Source: a cyanobacterium endosymbiont of Rhopalodia gibberula (GTDB lineage Bacteria > Cyanobacteriota > Cyanobacteriia > Cyanobacteriales > Microcystaceae). Taken from it: a DNA stretch of 64,000 nucleotides. The stretch is taken from positions 1,674,001-1,738,000 of the forward strand of contig NZ_AP018341.1 of NCBI RefSeq assembly GCF_003574135.1. Direction: 5' to 3'. Within the stretch, counting starts at the first letter, position 1. Each line of letters opens with the position of its first letter. The translations under genes and the position numbers were made by a program. Positions 39,695 to 48,075 of the stretch are shown here, in pieces. The notes below the pieces were generated by a model that saw nothing but the letters and a program-made list of their open reading frames with translations, was not told the origin of the DNA and did not search any database.

Positions 39695-40165
39695 TTAAAG
39701 TATTTGACGTGCATGAGAATGCTGCTTCACATTATCTTCTTTCCGTACAATATTAACCTCATTAAGAACTCGCTTTCTTTCTAATGAATAGTTAAAATCA
39801 TCTCTAGAAGTTCCTTCAGGAATATGAGCTCTTACTTCCGTTCGTGTCTTATAAGTTCGTACTGTTGCTACGACTCTTTCAGCAAAATTAAAACAAAATT
39901 TGGCGTTATCAGGAAAATCTGAGGGTTTATGTAATACTTCTTTTTCTATTTCTATAACTTCCCCTACCGATCTTGCACAAGCTAATTGATAGGAAGTAGG
40001 AATACCCTTCAAAATAGTTTCTAATGCGGCAGAAGGAATAGGTTCTATCACCTGAATTTCAAAAAATTCTCCATCTTCTTTCAAATAACATGTTGCTAGG
40101 CCAAAAACACAGTAATCATCTGTTGAAATATCAGGTGCGTTAGGAAGTAAGGTTACAATTGCCAT
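39695..40165 (-). CDS. Conserved cyanobacterial protein of unknown function
   Basis: I chose the start at 40165 (MAIVTLLPNAPDISTDDYCV) because the upstream 14 codons look unlike the rest; the frame is open to 40207. The product is 156 residues, soluble, with a mixed alpha/beta character, IPSAALETILKGIPTSYQLA in the middle and a basic C terminus with DFNYSLERKRVLN. It resembles a small family I recall only from cyanobacteria. It is 39 bases after the start region of glk's neighbourhood on the same strand, so it may be co-transcribed with glk. Confidence 0.65.
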   Translation of the reverse strand: MAIVTLLPNAPDISTDDYCVFGLATCYLKEDGEFFEIQVIEPIPSAALETILKGIPTSYQLACARSVGEVIEIEKEVLHKPSDFPDNAKFCFNFAERVVATVRTYKTRTEVRAHIPEGTSRDDFNYSLERKRVLNEVNIVRKEDNVKQHSHARQIL

Positions 40166-40246
40166 AAACGCGAGGTAAAATTCTGTAATAAAGAGTAACT
40201 CAAACAATCCTATCAGTTATTAGCAGTGGTAACCGCGTCGATTAAT

Positions 40247-41296
40247 TCATCTCGCCGCATATAAGGCAGCACCAATTAGGCCAACTTTAGAGTTTAGAAC
40301 GATATACACCGGAATTTTTTGCATCAACGTTTTCATCCGTCCTTTGGAATGAAATGCTTTAAGAAAGTCTCCCTGTTGCATCAGGGGTAAAATTTTGGAC
40401 GCAAAACCGCCAACAACGTATAATCCTCCGTAGGGTAATAATTTTAGTGCTAAGTTTCCTGCTTCTGCACCGTAGGCTTCAACGAATAATTGCATTGCTA
40501 GCTGACAAAGGTAATCGTCTTTTTTTATGGCTTTTTTAGAAATTTCAGCCGATAAATCAATATTTTTGTAGGGTTCCTCTCGCCAAGTCTGATAAATTTT
40601 AGCTAATACTTCTGATTCTTTATTGGGATAGCGATCACGTAAAAATTGATAAATAGTGACAATTCCCCTTCCAGAAACCACTCTTTCTACCGATACCCGC
40701 TCTAAATTATATTTTTCACTGATATAGTTAAGCAATTCAAATTCTAGGGCGGAACGAGGAGCAAAATCTGCGTGAGCTCCTTCTGAGGCAAAAACACGAG
40801 TATTTCCTACGCTTAAAGGCACTAAAAAGCATTCTCCTAAACCAGTTCCAGCTCCTAAAATGGCGATTGGAGCTTGGGGATTAGACTGAACATCTTGTAA
40901 AACGAACAAGTCGTCAGAAGTTAGTCCTAAAATACCATAGCCGATAGCAGCATAATCATTGATTAGGGTCACCTTGTTTAAGAATAGATCTTGTTGTAAG
41001 CGATCACCGTCTAAATACCAATTTAAATTGGTTAGTTCTGAAGTATTATTCACCACAGGTCCTGCTATCCCAAAACAAGCTTTTTCTAGCTTAAAAGATT
41101 GATTTAAGTTCTCGGTTGCCTCTTGGACGAATTCTTGTAACATCGGTACGAGATTAGAGTATTTTTGACTTGGATAGGTTTTTTCATATAAGGTTGTTTG
41201 CTCTGGTAGGTTGTTCGTATTATCAGGAAATTTTGACTCAACTATACGTAAACTGGTTTTGGTCCCACCAATATCTCCAGCTAATAAAATACTCAC
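40247..41296 (-). CDS. glk: Glucokinase
   Basis: Glk phosphorylates glucose with ATP. The 349-residue protein is of the E. coli-type Glk family. It starts with LLAGDIGGTKTSLRIVES (phosphate 1 motif), has TLINDYAAIGYGI with the catalytic Asp, GAGTGLGECFLVP (phosphate 2) and a C-terminal GGLYVVGGFASKILPL. Length is normal. It lies between the thymidylate genes and the conserved protein at 39695, all on the minus strand. An intact glucokinase suggests that host or stored glucose is used. Confidence 0.95.
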   Translation of the reverse strand: MSILLAGDIGGTKTSLRIVESKFPDNTNNLPEQTTLYEKTYPSQKYSNLVPMLQEFVQEATENLNQSFKLEKACFGIAGPVVNNTSELTNLNWYLDGDRLQQDLFLNKVTLINDYAAIGYGILGLTSDDLFVLQDVQSNPQAPIAILGAGTGLGECFLVPLSVGNTRVFASEGAHADFAPRSALEFELLNYISEKYNLERVSVERVVSGRGIVTIYQFLRDRYPNKESEVLAKIYQTWREEPYKNIDLSAEISKKAIKKDDYLCQLAMQLFVEAYGAEAGNLALKLLPYGGLYVVGGFASKILPLMQQGDFLKAFHSKGRMKTLMQKIPVYIVLNSKVGLIGAALYAAR

Positions 41297-41444
41297 GACA
41301 AGACTTCTCTCCGTTTTAAATTAGAGGTAAAGGTTCAGAGCTAAGGGTTCAAGAGGAAGCGATATTACTTACAATCTCTTAGGACTTAGATCTAAAGTAT
41401 ATTGTAAAAATACAATTTGCGAGTAATCGCTTAAATTGCTATTT

Positions 41445-41978
41445 TTACTTAGAAATTGATATCGGATTTAATAGGAATAATGAGGCTCGTTGTGCCATTT
41501 TTTTAGAAAGTCTAATTTTAGTTAAAGTCACTAAACCATCTTTAACAAAAGAATCTCTAACCAAAAGTTTATCTCCACTATTAAATTCGGTTTCGTAGAA
41601 AACTTTTTTTATACCAGCAGAAATGATTAATTTCAAACAGGAAATACAGGGTTCCAAGGTAATATAAACAACAGAACCATCGGTGGTAATTCCATGTTTT
41701 GCTGCTTGGGCAATTGCGTTTGCTTCTGCATGAACCGCACGAGATGGCAAGCCGCTAGAGGCATTGCAGCTACTTAATTCGCTATAACAAAAACCTTGGA
41801 CAGTACAGTGAACGGCTCCTGACGGAGAACCATTATACCCTGTGGCTAATACTTGTCGATCTTTGACAATAACTGCACCGACAGGAAATGCTAAACAGGT
41901 CGATCTCGTCGCTGCCAGTTTAGCGATCATTAAAAAGTATTCATCCCAGGTTGGTCGTTGTTCTTCTAATAGTTTCAT
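41445..41978 (-). CDS. Deoxycytidylate (dCMP) deaminase
   Basis: It deaminates dCMP to dUMP, the thymidylate synthase substrate. The 177-residue protein has the cytidine/deoxycytidylate deaminase zinc site: HAEANAIAQAA supplies His and the catalytic Glu, and EPCISCLKLII supplies two Cys. The preceding ATGYNGSPSGAVHC loop is typical of dCMP deaminases (ComEB type) and separates it from tRNA or guanine deaminases. It lies 81 bases after dut, in line with ThyA and Tmk on the same strand. Confidence 0.92.
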   Translation of the reverse strand: MKLLEEQRPTWDEYFLMIAKLAATRSTCLAFPVGAVIVKDRQVLATGYNGSPSGAVHCTVQGFCYSELSSCNASSGLPSRAVHAEANAIAQAAKHGITTDGSVVYITLEPCISCLKLIISAGIKKVFYETEFNSGDKLLVRDSFVKDGLVTLTKIRLSKKMAQRASLFLLNPISISK

Positions 41979-42059
41979 TTGCTATTATGGAGTTATTCTT
42001 TATAATTAACTCTTTTATTTTATGAATGAGTTATTAATTTTAATTTCCTAGAAAATGAC

Positions 42060-42488
42060 TTAAAAACCAGTTGAACCAAATCCTCTAGGACCCCTGGTTG
42101 TATCACTTAAATCATCTACTTCTTCAATTCTAACTCGAATTACTGGAGCAATAACCATTTGAGCGATTCTCATTCCCTGTGTAACTCGAAAAGATGTTTT
42201 TCCATGATTAATTAAGATAACCCCAATTTCTCCTCGATATCCCTCATCGATAGTTCCTGGCGTATTTAAAACGGTGATTTTATGCTTTAGTGCCAGTCCA
42301 CTTCTGGGACGTATTTGTGCCTCAGTATTTGGAGGTAATTCAATAGAAATTCCTGTTTTAATTAATTGACTTTCTCCCGATTTAATTTCTACATTTTCTA
42401 TAGAAATTAAATCAAGACCTGAATCATTGTTATGTTCGTATCTAGGAAGTACTGCTTGTTCTCTTAATTTTATAATTTTAAGTTTCAT
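42060..42488 (-). CDS. dut: Deoxyuridine 5'-triphosphate nucleotidohydrolase
   Basis: dUTPase hydrolyses dUTP to dUMP, keeping uracil out of DNA and feeding dTMP synthesis. The 142-residue trimeric-type protein shows all five motifs: [45 protein letters not shown] and the C-terminal [10 protein letters not shown] that closes the active site. It lies between the dCMP deaminase and ThyA genes on the same strand. Confidence 0.96.
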   Translation of the reverse strand: MKLKIIKLREQAVLPRYEHNNDSGLDLISIENVEIKSGESQLIKTGISIELPPNTEAQIRPRSGLALKHKITVLNTPGTIDEGYRGEIGVILINHGKTSFRVTQGMRIAQMVIAPVIRVRIEEVDDLSDTTRGPRGFGSTGF

Positions 42489-42975
42489 TTACTTATGTTT
42501 TCTTTTTGTTTTTGACAGATGTCTTTATCTCTTAGAATAATCTTTGTTGAAAAAAATCAAAGGTTACAATTCTAGTCTTACAGTAAAAGGGAAAATTTTT
42601 AAAAAACTTTTGAAAAGTGCATTATTTTTTTAGTGTGTATTTTTTCAAAATCTAATAATTTTATCAAAACTTTAATATAAGCTTTTAAAGCTAGACTATT
42701 TTCTAAGTTTTATTAAATTTAATTCAAATGTTTGATCACAAAATATTCCCGATTTTGTCTATATTTACCTAATAACTATTTTTTAAAGAGCGCACTAGTA
42801 TTTTTTGTAAGTTACTAAAAAATAATTTTTATTGACTTTCTTTTGATAACTTTAATTTTTAAAATTTAAAATTATCTCATAAAGAATATAAACTACTTCT
42901 ATTTAACTTGAGATCATTATATTTAATATCTGTTATTCTTTTTTATAAAAAAACAGTATAATACGTATTTATTGA
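42489..42975. other. Gene-free spacer between thyA-like gene and dut
   Basis: Extremely AT-rich, 487 bases, with no gene or clear hairpin seen. It separates dut from the thyA-like gene, so they may not share a transcript. Confidence 0.5.
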
Positions 42976-44481
42976 TTAAAAAATTAGTGGTATATCTTGT
43001 TGATAACAATTTAGTTTGTTAACTAAACATAATTCTGCTTTTTGTAATTCTGTCCCTAAATACATCGCATGTTCAATTTGAATGCTAGGGGAATTTAAGG
43101 CTATCTTCTGATACAGTTGACGAGCAAGTTTACCTGAATAGCAGTTGACAATTTCTCCTGACCCTGGAGTTAAATGTTCAACAACAATACGATTATCCTT
43201 GACCGAAATTAAAAAGCTACCACTGGGGTCATCAAAATTTCTTTTCTGGTTCCTCTTCGTATATTCGGTATCAATAATTTGTTGTGTATGTTCCCAGCAG
43301 TCATTATAAATATGCGCGCTTTGACTAATAATGATTAGAGGACCTAAAGTTAAATTATGATCTGACTTTTTGATAACTTTATCTTGAATAAATTGCTGCA
43401 TAAATCTTAATCCCATTGCATTAGCTGGCCAAGCAGAAAACATATCATTGCTACGAAATGTAGCAGTTAAGGATAATTCATTATCAACAATTCTCACCCA
43501 AATATGATTGAGACAAGGAGGACTATCGCTATCTTCATAATCGCTTACATCCCACAATGACATGACGGCTCTTGATGAGTGAATATCTTCTACCAATTTA
43601 TTAATTAGTTGTTCAATTTGATCTCGTCCAAACCATGATCTTAAGCGTTGTCCGTATGTATACTTTACTCCTTCTCTTTGGGGCGCGTCGTCTAAGATTT
43701 GTTCAATATAATCTTTGAGAAAACTTCTTTTAATAGGTAAATAATTAGGCTCAGGAAAATAAAACTCTGGTGGTTCATCGGTAACAATAGCTATTAGATC
43801 AATTAATTCTTGCCATTGTCCATACATTGTTTGTCTAATTGTTCCTATTGTTTTAATTCTATGTAATATTTTAACCCAGGTTTCCGCAATAGTTTTTCCT
43901 TCAATTCGATGACCATATCTAGGACCTGGTAAAACTGTTGGATAACTTTCTCTTTCAGGAAAAGTTAACGGTTCTCCCCAAGGTTCTATTTTCAATTGAT
44001 TAAATTCTTGGATTATATTCATTGCTTTTTCAATTGATATTGCTTCTTGGTATTTTAAAGAACGACGTAAATTTTCTAAGATATCAGCAGGAATTTCAAT
44101 GTCAACATATCCAGTAATCTTAGAATTAATCACCCATATATTTCTGCCTGTATCGCTAATTCCTTGTCTAAAACCTTGTCGTAAAAAATCCAATAAACAT
44201 CGACATCCTCCAGCATTTTTATCTTCTTTTGTTGCCTGCAAAATTACTAAATACCGGACATGAGGATTAGCTAATAAATTACGAATTAAGGGACTAATTC
44301 CCCTAGTAGGACTATACAAATTACCAATAACTGCATAGTCTTCTGAGTTTAAACGTTTAGCTATTGACTGTCGAACTGTCCATCCAGTGATGATGGCAGT
44401 CCGTCCATAACCACAGATCAGTTGATTAGGTTGATAATGAGGAATGTATTCAACTTTACATTTTGATTGAGTGATTCTCAT
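42976..44481 (-). CDS. Thymidylate synthase (ThyA type) with N-terminal MtrA-like domain
   Basis: The C-terminal part (about 190-501) has the thymidylate synthase active site: catalytic Cys323 in DSDSPPCLNHIW, the phosphate/dUMP contacts in FRSNDMFSAWPANAMGL (Arg343, Ser344, Asp346, Asn354), and SAHIYND (His390, Tyr392). This enzyme converts dUMP and methylene-tetrahydrofolate to dTMP. The N-terminal 150 residues (GRTAIITGW, SEDYAVIGNLYSPTRGISPL, LANPHVRYLVILQ) resemble MtrA of methanogens and the DUF4346 domain, which is sometimes joined to archaeal-type ThyA. At 501 residues it is about twice the size of E. coli ThyA. It lies in line with tmk, dut and dCMP deaminase. Confidence 0.8.
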   Translation of the reverse strand: MRITQSKCKVEYIPHYQPNQLICGYGRTAIITGWTVRQSIAKRLNSEDYAVIGNLYSPTRGISPLIRNLLANPHVRYLVILQATKEDKNAGGCRCLLDFLRQGFRQGISDTGRNIWVINSKITGYVDIEIPADILENLRRSLKYQEAISIEKAMNIIQEFNQLKIEPWGEPLTFPERESYPTVLPGPRYGHRIEGKTIAETWVKILHRIKTIGTIRQTMYGQWQELIDLIAIVTDEPPEFYFPEPNYLPIKRSFLKDYIEQILDDAPQREGVKYTYGQRLRSWFGRDQIEQLINKLVEDIHSSRAVMSLWDVSDYEDSDSPPCLNHIWVRIVDNELSLTATFRSNDMFSAWPANAMGLRFMQQFIQDKVIKKSDHNLTLGPLIIISQSAHIYNDCWEHTQQIIDTEYTKRNQKRNFDDPSGSFLISVKDNRIVVEHLTPGSGEIVNCYSGKLARQLYQKIALNSPSIQIEHAMYLGTELQKAELCLVNKLNCYQQDIPLIF

Positions 44482-44728
44482 GAATTAATTATGAGTAATT
44501 AATTTAGTTTTAACGAACCTGTCATATAAAAAATTAAAACACGGAGACAAAGTTTGATTGCCAACAATCGCTTTATAAAAACTGTAATTATTATACAGCT
44601 AATATTCTAGTAAGCTTGATGTTGAAGTTAAATTATGTTAAGCTAAACGTTCTAATTTTACTTATACTTTTAGTATTAAATACTTAACTTAGTTTAATAA
44701 ACGAGATTTTAAATTTAGAAAAACTTAT

Positions 44729-44772
44729 TATTTATCACTCATTATTTAGATCTAAATAATGAGTGATAAATA
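44729..44772. repeat. 44-bp perfect palindrome
   Basis: Arms of 22 bases pair perfectly with no loop around 44750/44751. It lies about 250 bases upstream of the thyA-like start, within the repeated relic. Confidence 0.8.
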
Positions 44773-45144
44773 GAGATAAAAATAACTTATATTTATGTTT
44801 TTTTGTTAGCAAAATACTTATTAAGTAATGAATTAATAACTATAAAAATATTTTCTATAAATAATCTATTTATCTTGAAATAGATACAATCAATGCGTAA
44901 ATAAATTTAAAGAAAATTTTAACTGTTGTTTTTTAGACAAAAAACTAAAGTATTTAAAGCAATACTTATTTTAAGAAGATGAAGTAAATAAACAAAAAAT
45001 ATAGATCATACTAATAAATTTAAATAATTAATTATAGCTAAAAACAATAATTAATTAATAGAATTGTTTTTGTCAAAGAAATAAATAGTTATTCTGTTGC
45101 GTTATGATACTTAAATAAGGAAGTGAGCATAATATTTATAGAAA

Positions 45145-45825
45145 TCAGAAAATAAGAATAAATTAATAGCAAAATAACTAGAAGTTTTTTGGAAAATAGA
45201 TTTTTAATTTTAGTAAAAATCTAAATATAGATCTAGAAAAACTTTTTCTATAAATAAATTATCAATAAATTAATATCACAAGCTGAAGTAGTAGTAAATG
45301 CATTCCGTGTAATGAACCCAGTCAATTCTCAATTGGATAATTAAGGAAAAACAATTAAAATAGAAGCTAAAAAGCTTAAAAATACTAGTCAAAAAGAAAA
45401 AATGTAGTAAATAAAAACAAATACATTTTAATTTAAAAAACAAAAAAATAACAAAAATAAAAATATAAGTTAAAATAACTATATAAAAACTAGCTATTTA
45501 TTTCAAAAATACACTAATCTAAATAGTAATCTAGAACAAATTTTGAAAAACCTTTAAACTGGGTATTAGGACTCTTAAAACTAGCTTTATGGTTAAAAAA
45601 CTCATTTACTATAGCTAAAAATTATTGTAACTAAAAAACTGTGGGATAGTTAGGTGTTGAATTGAAGAAACCATTACCTAAAATAATGGTAGGTATTAAT
45701 AATAAATTGAAGTTTTCTAAAAAGAGAGTTTATAGATTAAGAAAATTTAGTATTTTTAAACTTTAAAGTGTTTGGTTTTAGCATTTTATTAGTTGACTCT
45801 ACATTATTCAGTTCAGTGTAATATC
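45145..45825 (+). repeat. Degenerate repeated sequence, copy A
   Basis: Shared blocks with copy C (60130-60806), in order, include AGAAGCTA plus CTTAAAAAT near 45362/60351, ACTGGGTAT plus TTAAAA near 45557/60522, and CAGTTCAGT near 45810/60764. Spacing between the last two blocks is nearly equal in both copies. Each copy ends just beyond the 3' end of a minus-strand gene (tmk and sbcC). Confidence 0.55.
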
Positions 45826-45830
45826 ATAAG

Positions 45831-46469
45831 TTAAAAACTACTAAAAGTTTCTTTAAGATAAGTTAAAATTTTTCTATGTATTTCTTCTATGGATCCAGTT
45901 CCATCTAATTTGAACATTTTTCCTTCATAAGTTTTAAAAATATTTTCGTAGTTATGTCTGACTTTTCTGAGCTTTTTTTCTGTCTCATATATTTCTCTAA
46001 GAGAATAATTATTGAGTCTAGATAAAGCAATTTTTAAGGGAATATCAATATAAAAAACTACATCAGGATCAGGAAATCTTTGATTTAGTGTTGCCACAAA
46101 AATAAACTCATTTTGAGCATCGCAATTATAAGCCAAAGATGAAAAATAATAACGGGTTGCTATGACATGAGTATGGTCTTCATTAATTAATTTGTAAACT
46201 CCATTTATGTCATTAAATAAATGATAATGCCTATCGGCTGTAAATAAATAAGCCATTTGTTCATCAAAGCTTTCTTTCTGTTTAATTGCAATAATTTTAC
46301 TTTGCATAGCTTCACGAATTAATTTACCAATTGGCCCATCAGTAGGTTCAGAGCTAATAACAGCTTGCTGCTGGTGAGTAAGAAAGTAGTTTTTTAATAA
46401 TTCTGCCTGAGTTGACTTCCCTGCCTTGTCAATTCCTTCTAATACAATAAATAATGATTTCATAGTCAT
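45831..46469 (-). CDS. tmk: Thymidylate kinase
   Basis: Tmk phosphorylates dTMP to dTDP. The 212-residue protein has the P-loop LFIVLEGIDKAGKSTQAELL, the dTMP-binding EPTDGPIGKLIRE and the lid-like region near ADRHYHLF. At the DRY/DRH position, which is normally Asp-Arg, it reads THVIATRYYFSSLAYN, so the Asp is Thr. The rest, including FPDPDVVFYIDIPLKIALSRL, is normal. It may start two codons downstream at 46463. It heads the minus-strand series thyA-like, dut, dCMP deaminase, although a 1.35-kb desert follows it. Confidence 0.9.
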   Translation of the reverse strand: MTMKSLFIVLEGIDKAGKSTQAELLKNYFLTHQQQAVISSEPTDGPIGKLIREAMQSKIIAIKQKESFDEQMAYLFTADRHYHLFNDINGVYKLINEDHTHVIATRYYFSSLAYNCDAQNEFIFVATLNQRFPDPDVVFYIDIPLKIALSRLNNYSLREIYETEKKLRKVRHNYENIFKTYEGKMFKLDGTGSIEEIHRKILTYLKETFSSF

Positions 46470-46475
46470 CTCATA

Positions 46476-46598
46476 TTAAATCAGTATAGTAGTACGGACT
46501 GCTCCGATGACAGCGATGCCTTCATCTTGGATACTCCTTCTCAATGAGAGGCTTCTAAAATCCCCTATCGGGTAATTGTGTTGAGGATAGAAAAATTT
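46476..46598 (-). pseudogene. Short C-terminal gene remnant
   Basis: On the minus strand an open stretch reads FYPQHNYPIGDFRS, then SIQDEGIAVIGAVRTTILI and a stop at 46476. The sequence is less AT-rich than its surroundings and protein-like, but it has a stop directly upstream and no start. I do not recognise the parent. Confidence 0.4.
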
Positions 46599-46665
46599 CT
46601 ACTTAATTCCACTTTTAAGGAGAAAAAGAGAACTACTACGACCCCAGATATGCAGGGTTTTGGGA

Positions 46666-46695
46666 CTGACATCACCAATTTGTTTCCTATATAGT
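46666..46695 (+). promoter_or_regulatory. Promoter of the small membrane protein gene
   Basis: CTGACA (46666-46671) and TATAGT (46690-46695) are separated by 18 bases, placing transcription start about 26 bases before the ATG at 46728. Confidence 0.6.
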
Positions 46696-46727
46696 AAAAG
46701 CGTTCACATAAAAAAGAAACCACCAAG

Positions 46728-46934
46728 ATGTTTACCAAAATAACTACTGTTAACGAAAACGTCATCGTTATTCGTAACTATATCATTCTCGCGGCTACTG
46801 TCATGATGATGAGTTCTGGCTTAGTTGATACTTTTGTATCTCCTTTTCGTGCTGCTCAACAAGATCGTCTCGATAATTACGGACGTTATGTGAGTGCCGG
46901 ACTGGTTGCTCAAGCTCAAAAATTTAGCCATTAA
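46728..46934 (+). CDS. Small membrane protein of unknown function
   Basis: A 68-residue frame with a polar N terminus, one hydrophobic helix (about 17-36, YIILAATVMMMSSGLVDTFV) and a soluble tail reading SPFRAAQQDRLDNYGRYVSA. The tail is amphipathic and protein-like, and the sequence is less AT-rich than the deserts around it. A good promoter lies upstream. I do not recognise the family, though the FSPxRxAQxxR-type tail gives an impression of a conserved cyanobacterial protein. It is on the opposite strand to tmk. Confidence 0.65.
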   Translation: MFTKITTVNENVIVIRNYIILAATVMMMSSGLVDTFVSPFRAAQQDRLDNYGRYVSAGLVAQAQKFSH

Positions 46935-48075
46935 TTAATTTAAATAAATTTAATAATCCAAAAAAACAACGAAGAATTAATAGTCCCAAAAAGATTTTTA
47001 TAAAAAAATAATAAATTTTTTAGGAGAACTAATTTATTGTTTGAAATTGATAGAACGATAATTAACTTAAAATTAATAGTTGCACCTGATTTAGGATATA
47101 GAATCAACTAGTTACTAGTTACATACTAAGTCTCACACTTCAAGACTAAAAACTTACAAAATTTATAAACCAATAAGCTTTACTCTTAATAAGTTTTAAT
47201 TAATTGTTAATATCTTTTACCATCTATTGAACTGTTTTTTAAATAAAAATAGAAAATAATTACTTTACAGTTAGGTGCGATTAATAAAAAGTTGGCACAA
47301 ACTAACTAACTTAAATAATCACGATACCTTATCTTGGGTTTTTCAAAAATGTTTCTAAATTCGCTTTTAACTTAGTAAGTATTTTATCTTATCGATGATA
47401 CCTTATACACCTAGTCTAATTTAGACCTTACTGTTTGTGTAAATCTTTTTTATCTTTAAGTGAAATAAATAGCTCTTTTAGAAGAAGTACTATAAATCAA
47501 TAGTCGATGACTCCAAAAAATTTTTTTATTAATGTATTCTTTAACTTTATAAATCTAATTTACATTCTTTTTAGGAAATTAGAGATTTTTCAAAGTAAGG
47601 ATTTAAGTTTACTATTGAAAAATAGTTAATATAGAATAGTCCAAAATACTTACTATTATTCAATTTTATACCCTCTCTTGTTTAAGACCTAGTTATTTTG
47701 ATGTTATTACTTTCTTAGTTTAGATTTTTAACATCTTTTTAGGTATTCTCTTTTTAGAATTTTAAATATTTCATTTTCCTTTGTTATGAAAATTATTTTT
47801 TATTAGAAAGAAAAAAGTTATTTATTTTATATTTAATCTGTGTCAAAAGACTATATAAAAATATTATTTAATTGTCTTATTTGTTTAGATGTTAATTTTT
47901 ATTTGTTCTACTAATTGAAGACTTATTAATAAATATAAAGTCCACAATTGATATATTAATCTTTTAATGTTGCTCATATAAACCCAACCATAAATAGTAG
48001 GGTTAACCGTCTTAACCTAGAAATTTATCGCACTTACAATATTTGGTATGGCTTTACTATACTTGCTCCTAAACA
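46935..48075. other. 1.1-kb gene desert upstream of clpB
   Basis: AT-rich; no gene or strong hairpin seen. It must contain the clpB promoter; no sigma-32-like or CIRCE element is visible to me. Confidence 0.5.

Larger units (their letters stand above)
44482..45830. other. 1.35-kb gene desert with a degenerate repeated element
   Basis: AT-rich, no intact gene. Its left part (about 44620-44800) resembles 51015-51190, and its right part (about 45145-45825) resembles 60130-60806, in the same orientation and order of blocks. A 44-bp palindrome is at 44729-44772. Confidence 0.55.

Noticed and set aside
46565-46765. 66-codon minus-strand open frame
   Set aside because: It overlaps the promoter and start of the better-supported plus-strand gene at 46728 and has no protein-like features.
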